From contig CM075101.1 of assembly GCA_037576195.1 (NCBI GenBank), positions 25,606,001 through 25,670,000 on the forward strand: a DNA stretch of 64,000 nucleotides, written 5' to 3'. The DNA is from Phytoseiulus persimilis. Lineage: Eukaryota > Arthropoda > Arachnida > Mesostigmata > Phytoseiidae. A program made the position numbers and the translations under genes. This document shows positions 60,802 to 64,000 of this stretch, one piece after another. The stretch's first letter is position 1. Each line of letters opens with the position of its first letter. The notes below the pieces were generated by a model, which had not been told where the DNA came from, searched no databases, and saw only the letters and a program-made list of their open reading frames with translations.

Positions 60802-63800
60802 ATGCCAAACGGTGAGTTTCCATTCGCGGACGACGTCCCCTGATGTTTGAAATCAGTTTCTGAACCTCTGCGAGAAGCTCATCGCAGCCTGACGCGTCCG
60901 CGCTGCCCACAAGCGTGAATCTGATCCCTCCGCTCCCGATTGTTTGTGTTGCTTGACCCCCTGGCGCAAAGTGCATCCGTGCGTTTACCGGTTATGTCGT
61001 GCAGTCACTTGACATCAAGGTCCACTTCGGGGTATACCTCAATCGCCCAGCCCGTGTCTAGCCCCCTCCCCCCGCCAATCACCTCCATCGCCCCCTCGAT
61101 TAACCTTGTGAAATCTGTTCTCTCGTTGGCCTCGAAAACCCTCCCCCTTTCTGTCACTCACCAGACTGCTCTTCCTCATCAACTCCCAGTCGCTGACGCA
61201 GCCGTTACCGTCTGAAATCTTCACGGATGACTTTCGGAGGCTGGCGGAAGTTCAAGTAGCGTGAAATAGAGCCTATAAACGGAATATTGAATGGGTTCTT
61301 GTTATTGTCCTCAATTTCTCGATTGGCGACGTGGTTCCGACCCCGAAACATCTGCACAGGGAAAGCAACGGCTTCATGGAGACGTGAATACATCCTTCGC
61401 TGATTTTTCGTCCACCGATTCCGCTTCTTCATCCTCGTCGAGAACCCTCGCTTAGATTACGGATCGCTGTTCATGAGTTCAAGCTATTCCTCTGTATCGT
61501 GAGAACCAGCGAGGACCCCCCTCCCTTCCCCCCTCCCCCTGTGATCATCTGGTAGTCAGTTATTGGAACCAACTCCTCAAAGCACTTTGAACGAATCCTG
61601 GGCTCGATCCTCGTTGCAGGATTTTACAGAGCCTTGCCGTTGTTGTTGCCTGTTCCCTGACCTGACTTGAAAACCTCGTCATAAGTTGTCGTAAACGTAC
61701 GTCGTCGATGGCACGACCCCAAGGTACGTGGAGAATCATTTGCATTTCCGAAGGAGCAGACACGCACGCACGCACCCACCCACCCTACGACCCGAGGGCG
61801 CACAAACTCGGAAGAACGAACGCGATCTAGAACCAGTAGCTCACCTGCCTCCGGCGATGATCTCCGAGAGCCAACCGAGGGCGAAACAAACATTGCTTTT
61901 CGACATAGTGGCTCGATCATGTGTCGATGGAGATTTCTGTCAGAGAGAGAACACAACCCAGTGCCAGCCCGGGTGTTTCGAGCTGATTCCTCGAGTCCGT
62001 ACCTGACTCAGTTCTGGAAAGCTCCTCAGATTCCTTCTGAAGCGAGATCCCTCATAGGGAATATTCGTGCGTCGAAAGTGACCGTTAGGATTCGAGTCCG
62101 CCTTCGAACGGTCTGAGACAAGAACGGTTGTTTGAGATGATTCCAACTGGGATCTCGTCCGGTGTGCTGATCGTCGTCAAAAACGAATATCTGAGAACTG
62201 GCCTCATGTATTCCCAGAAGAGGGCGGTGTAGACAGAGATTCGGATGCCCTGGAGGGCCCGGTGGAAGTTCGCCACCGCTGCCCATTCACCCACGGCTAC
62301 GGCGTCGACAAACTACCTCTCAAGTTGTCGAGTTGACTCTTGTTGAATGATGGAAAATACCATCGCCGAACCGGCTCAGGGCCTAAAAGCTCTGAAGTCT
62401 CCCCGCAACCGTCATCCAGAGCACGACTCGTTCTCGGGAGGATAGGCACCCTCTTTTCCTACTCCGGAACAGCTGAGACCAACGGTGTCAACTGATCCTC
62501 TCCCACGACCGATGGAGACCGGTGGTCAGAACCTGGTGAGGCATCGGAGTGATCTCTTGACATGATCGGGATCGATTTCGGGAGTTTTGAGGGACATTTA
62601 CGGTGGCTGGACATCCTCAGGTTAAAAAGAAACTTTCGACTCTGGAATGCGGGGAGCGGGCTCTGAGGGCAACCTCTCAATTCCTTGAATTGAAGAGCCC
62701 AGATCCAAAACGTTCACCCCGGAAGACCGTTGGTTTGTCAAGACGATTCGACCTGGGAATTATAATCAATCAGCTTCATCTCGTTTCGGTGAAGTTTTCG
62801 GCCGTTGACGGGACACAACTCGCACACGATTGTCTGATCGAAATAATAGTGGTTGCGGTGCACGAGTATTCATCAAGTCAATGACAAACATCAGGGAGGG
62901 AAACTTCTTTGCAGAAGCGCTCCGCACAGATGTGTGGAAACGCAGCCAGTGTGGTGTCGTCGGTTCCGAAACGATGCCGATGTTTGTACGAACTCAGAGG
63001 GAGTCAGCTGGAAGCGGGTCAAGGTCATCGAGCCAGCCGCTCGGTTGATTGCTAATCCTTCTGTAGTCTGGAAAGAGTCGTTCGAGAGTGTTCGAGTCTC
63101 AATGACGTGACGCTTGCTTTCAGTGCCAAGTATCGTGGTCGGAATAGCTCCGCTGTCTCCCCCGGACCTCGGCGGCGGCGAAGAGGACAACAGCACTCCG
63201 GATGAGGTCAGCTGCTGCGATGAGCAAGGAGGATGCGGACCGGGCTCGGGGAAGCCGCGCAGCTTACGCCGGGCAAGGCTCAAGAGCCAGCGGAGTCTCA
63301 ATGGCCAAAAAAGCGAGCCGAGTAGTCAGACCGAATCGACGCCTACGAAAAGCAGGAGCACTACCGTGAAGCACACCCTCAAGGTTCTCGGGAGATCACA
63401 TGCAAGGTTAGTGGGAGTCGCGGGAGACACCAACCACCGTCCCCCTGGAATTCCACGGAGATCGTGCGGTCGAGGCGTGCGGGCTTTCCGCTCTCTGGAG
63501 TTCATCCATTCGAACAGCTGTTCGCTTTCCCAACGCCTCCAGATTTTCCCCTTCTCGTGAAGTTCCATTTTGCCCACATGCTGAAGGAAGGTTCGAACTC
63601 CCCGAGTGGTCCCGCGACGGAGCGCAGCTAAAGACCGCGACTTTCTTGTGTTTCATACAGAGATGAAACTTCGCCGCCACCTGAAGATCCTCCAATACAG
63701 AAGCTGAGAGCCAGTAAGAGCGAAGACAATGCCTGCATTTCGTCGGCGTGCGCAGTTCCCGCAAAGACAACTCCGGCAATCCATGTCATTGGGGTCGGGC

Positions 63801-63982
63801 CCTGCGATGGCATTTGCTCTCCGCAAACTCCTCCGTCGGTCCACGTAATCGACTTCCAAACCCACGCTTTAGCGATGGCGGAGTCCCTTCCAATCGTTGC
63901 CCAATCACCGCCCCAGGACGGCAAGGAACTGCTCGGGGTCGGCGCCCCTGCCGTAAACGTCATCTGTGCTTCGCCCAATATG
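60802..63982 (+). CDS. Unrecognised low-complexity protein, N-terminal part (continues past right edge)
   Basis: The start codon at 60802 begins a 10-nt coding exon (60802-60811) ending at a GTGAGT donor. It joins in phase to 63124-63406 (acceptor CTTGCTTTCAG, donor GTTAGT) and then to 63661-63982 (acceptor TTTCATACAG, likely donor GTAAGC). The three pieces total 615 nt, 205 codons, with no stop. The upstream frame is closed by TGA at 60787-60789, so this is the first usable in-frame ATG of the exon. The protein is rich in Ser, Pro, Arg and Lys and looks disordered, with a basic patch (SLRRARLKSQRSL) near residues 40-55 and three short related motifs (PAIHVIGVG, PSVHVIDFQ, PAVNVICAS). I do not recognise the family. 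The first intron is 2312 bp, long for this window and common for a regulatory first intron. Confidence 0.6.
60812..63123 (+). other. First intron of the right-edge gene
   Basis: A 2312-bp intron with a strong GTGAGT donor and a pyrimidine-rich acceptor. Minus-strand open frames at 61205-61432 and 62085-62294 have no recognised domain. C-rich runs near 61060-61085 and 61517-61542 are the only compositional features noticed. Confidence 0.55.
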
Positions 63983-64000
63983 GTAAGCTCCAATCCTGGA

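Overview
This looks like eukaryotic nuclear DNA from a compact invertebrate genome. The genes have GT..AG introns, mostly 54-254 bp long, and the products are metazoan: a secreted/transmembrane protein built from antistasin-like, WAP, thyroglobulin type-1 and Kunitz modules, and an ER-membrane RING ubiquitin ligase of the AMFR/gp78 family. Short introns, mixed GC content and this inhibitor-type domain mix would suit an arthropod, perhaps a mite or other arachnid. That placement is inference only. There are no operons, CRISPR arrays, rRNA genes or convincing tRNA genes.

Layout. 1-24560: no gene I can defend. It holds one clear mobile element, a 205-bp hAT-type MITE at 4117-4321 with a perfect 8-bp target duplication, plus a 21-base C run, a TC microsatellite and short tandem motifs. 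24561-31712 (+): an eight-exon gene for a predicted 2086-residue type I membrane protein. The exons total 6261 nt and stay in frame through all seven introns. It has a signal peptide, a long cysteine-rich ectodomain, a membrane-proximal SEA-like region, one membrane span and a tail with an FxNPxY endocytosis motif. 31713-36236: intergenic. 36237-41410 (-): the AMFR/gp78 gene, convergent with the first gene. Its membrane region and RING finger are clear; its first exon and extreme C-terminus are not resolved.

41411-59600 has no gene I can assign. Medium-length open frames occur on both strands, and most are expected by chance. A few protein-like fragments in shifting frames are listed as weak observations. 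From about 59900 the + strand has a repeat-rich stretch and then a start codon at 60802. Its 10-nt coding exon splices in phase to exons at 63124-63406 and 63661-63982, giving the first 205 residues of a low-complexity protein that continues past the right edge.

Confidence is high for the cysteine-rich gene, the AMFR core and the MITE, moderate for the right-edge gene, and low elsewhere. Family names come from recognising motifs by eye; no database search was run.
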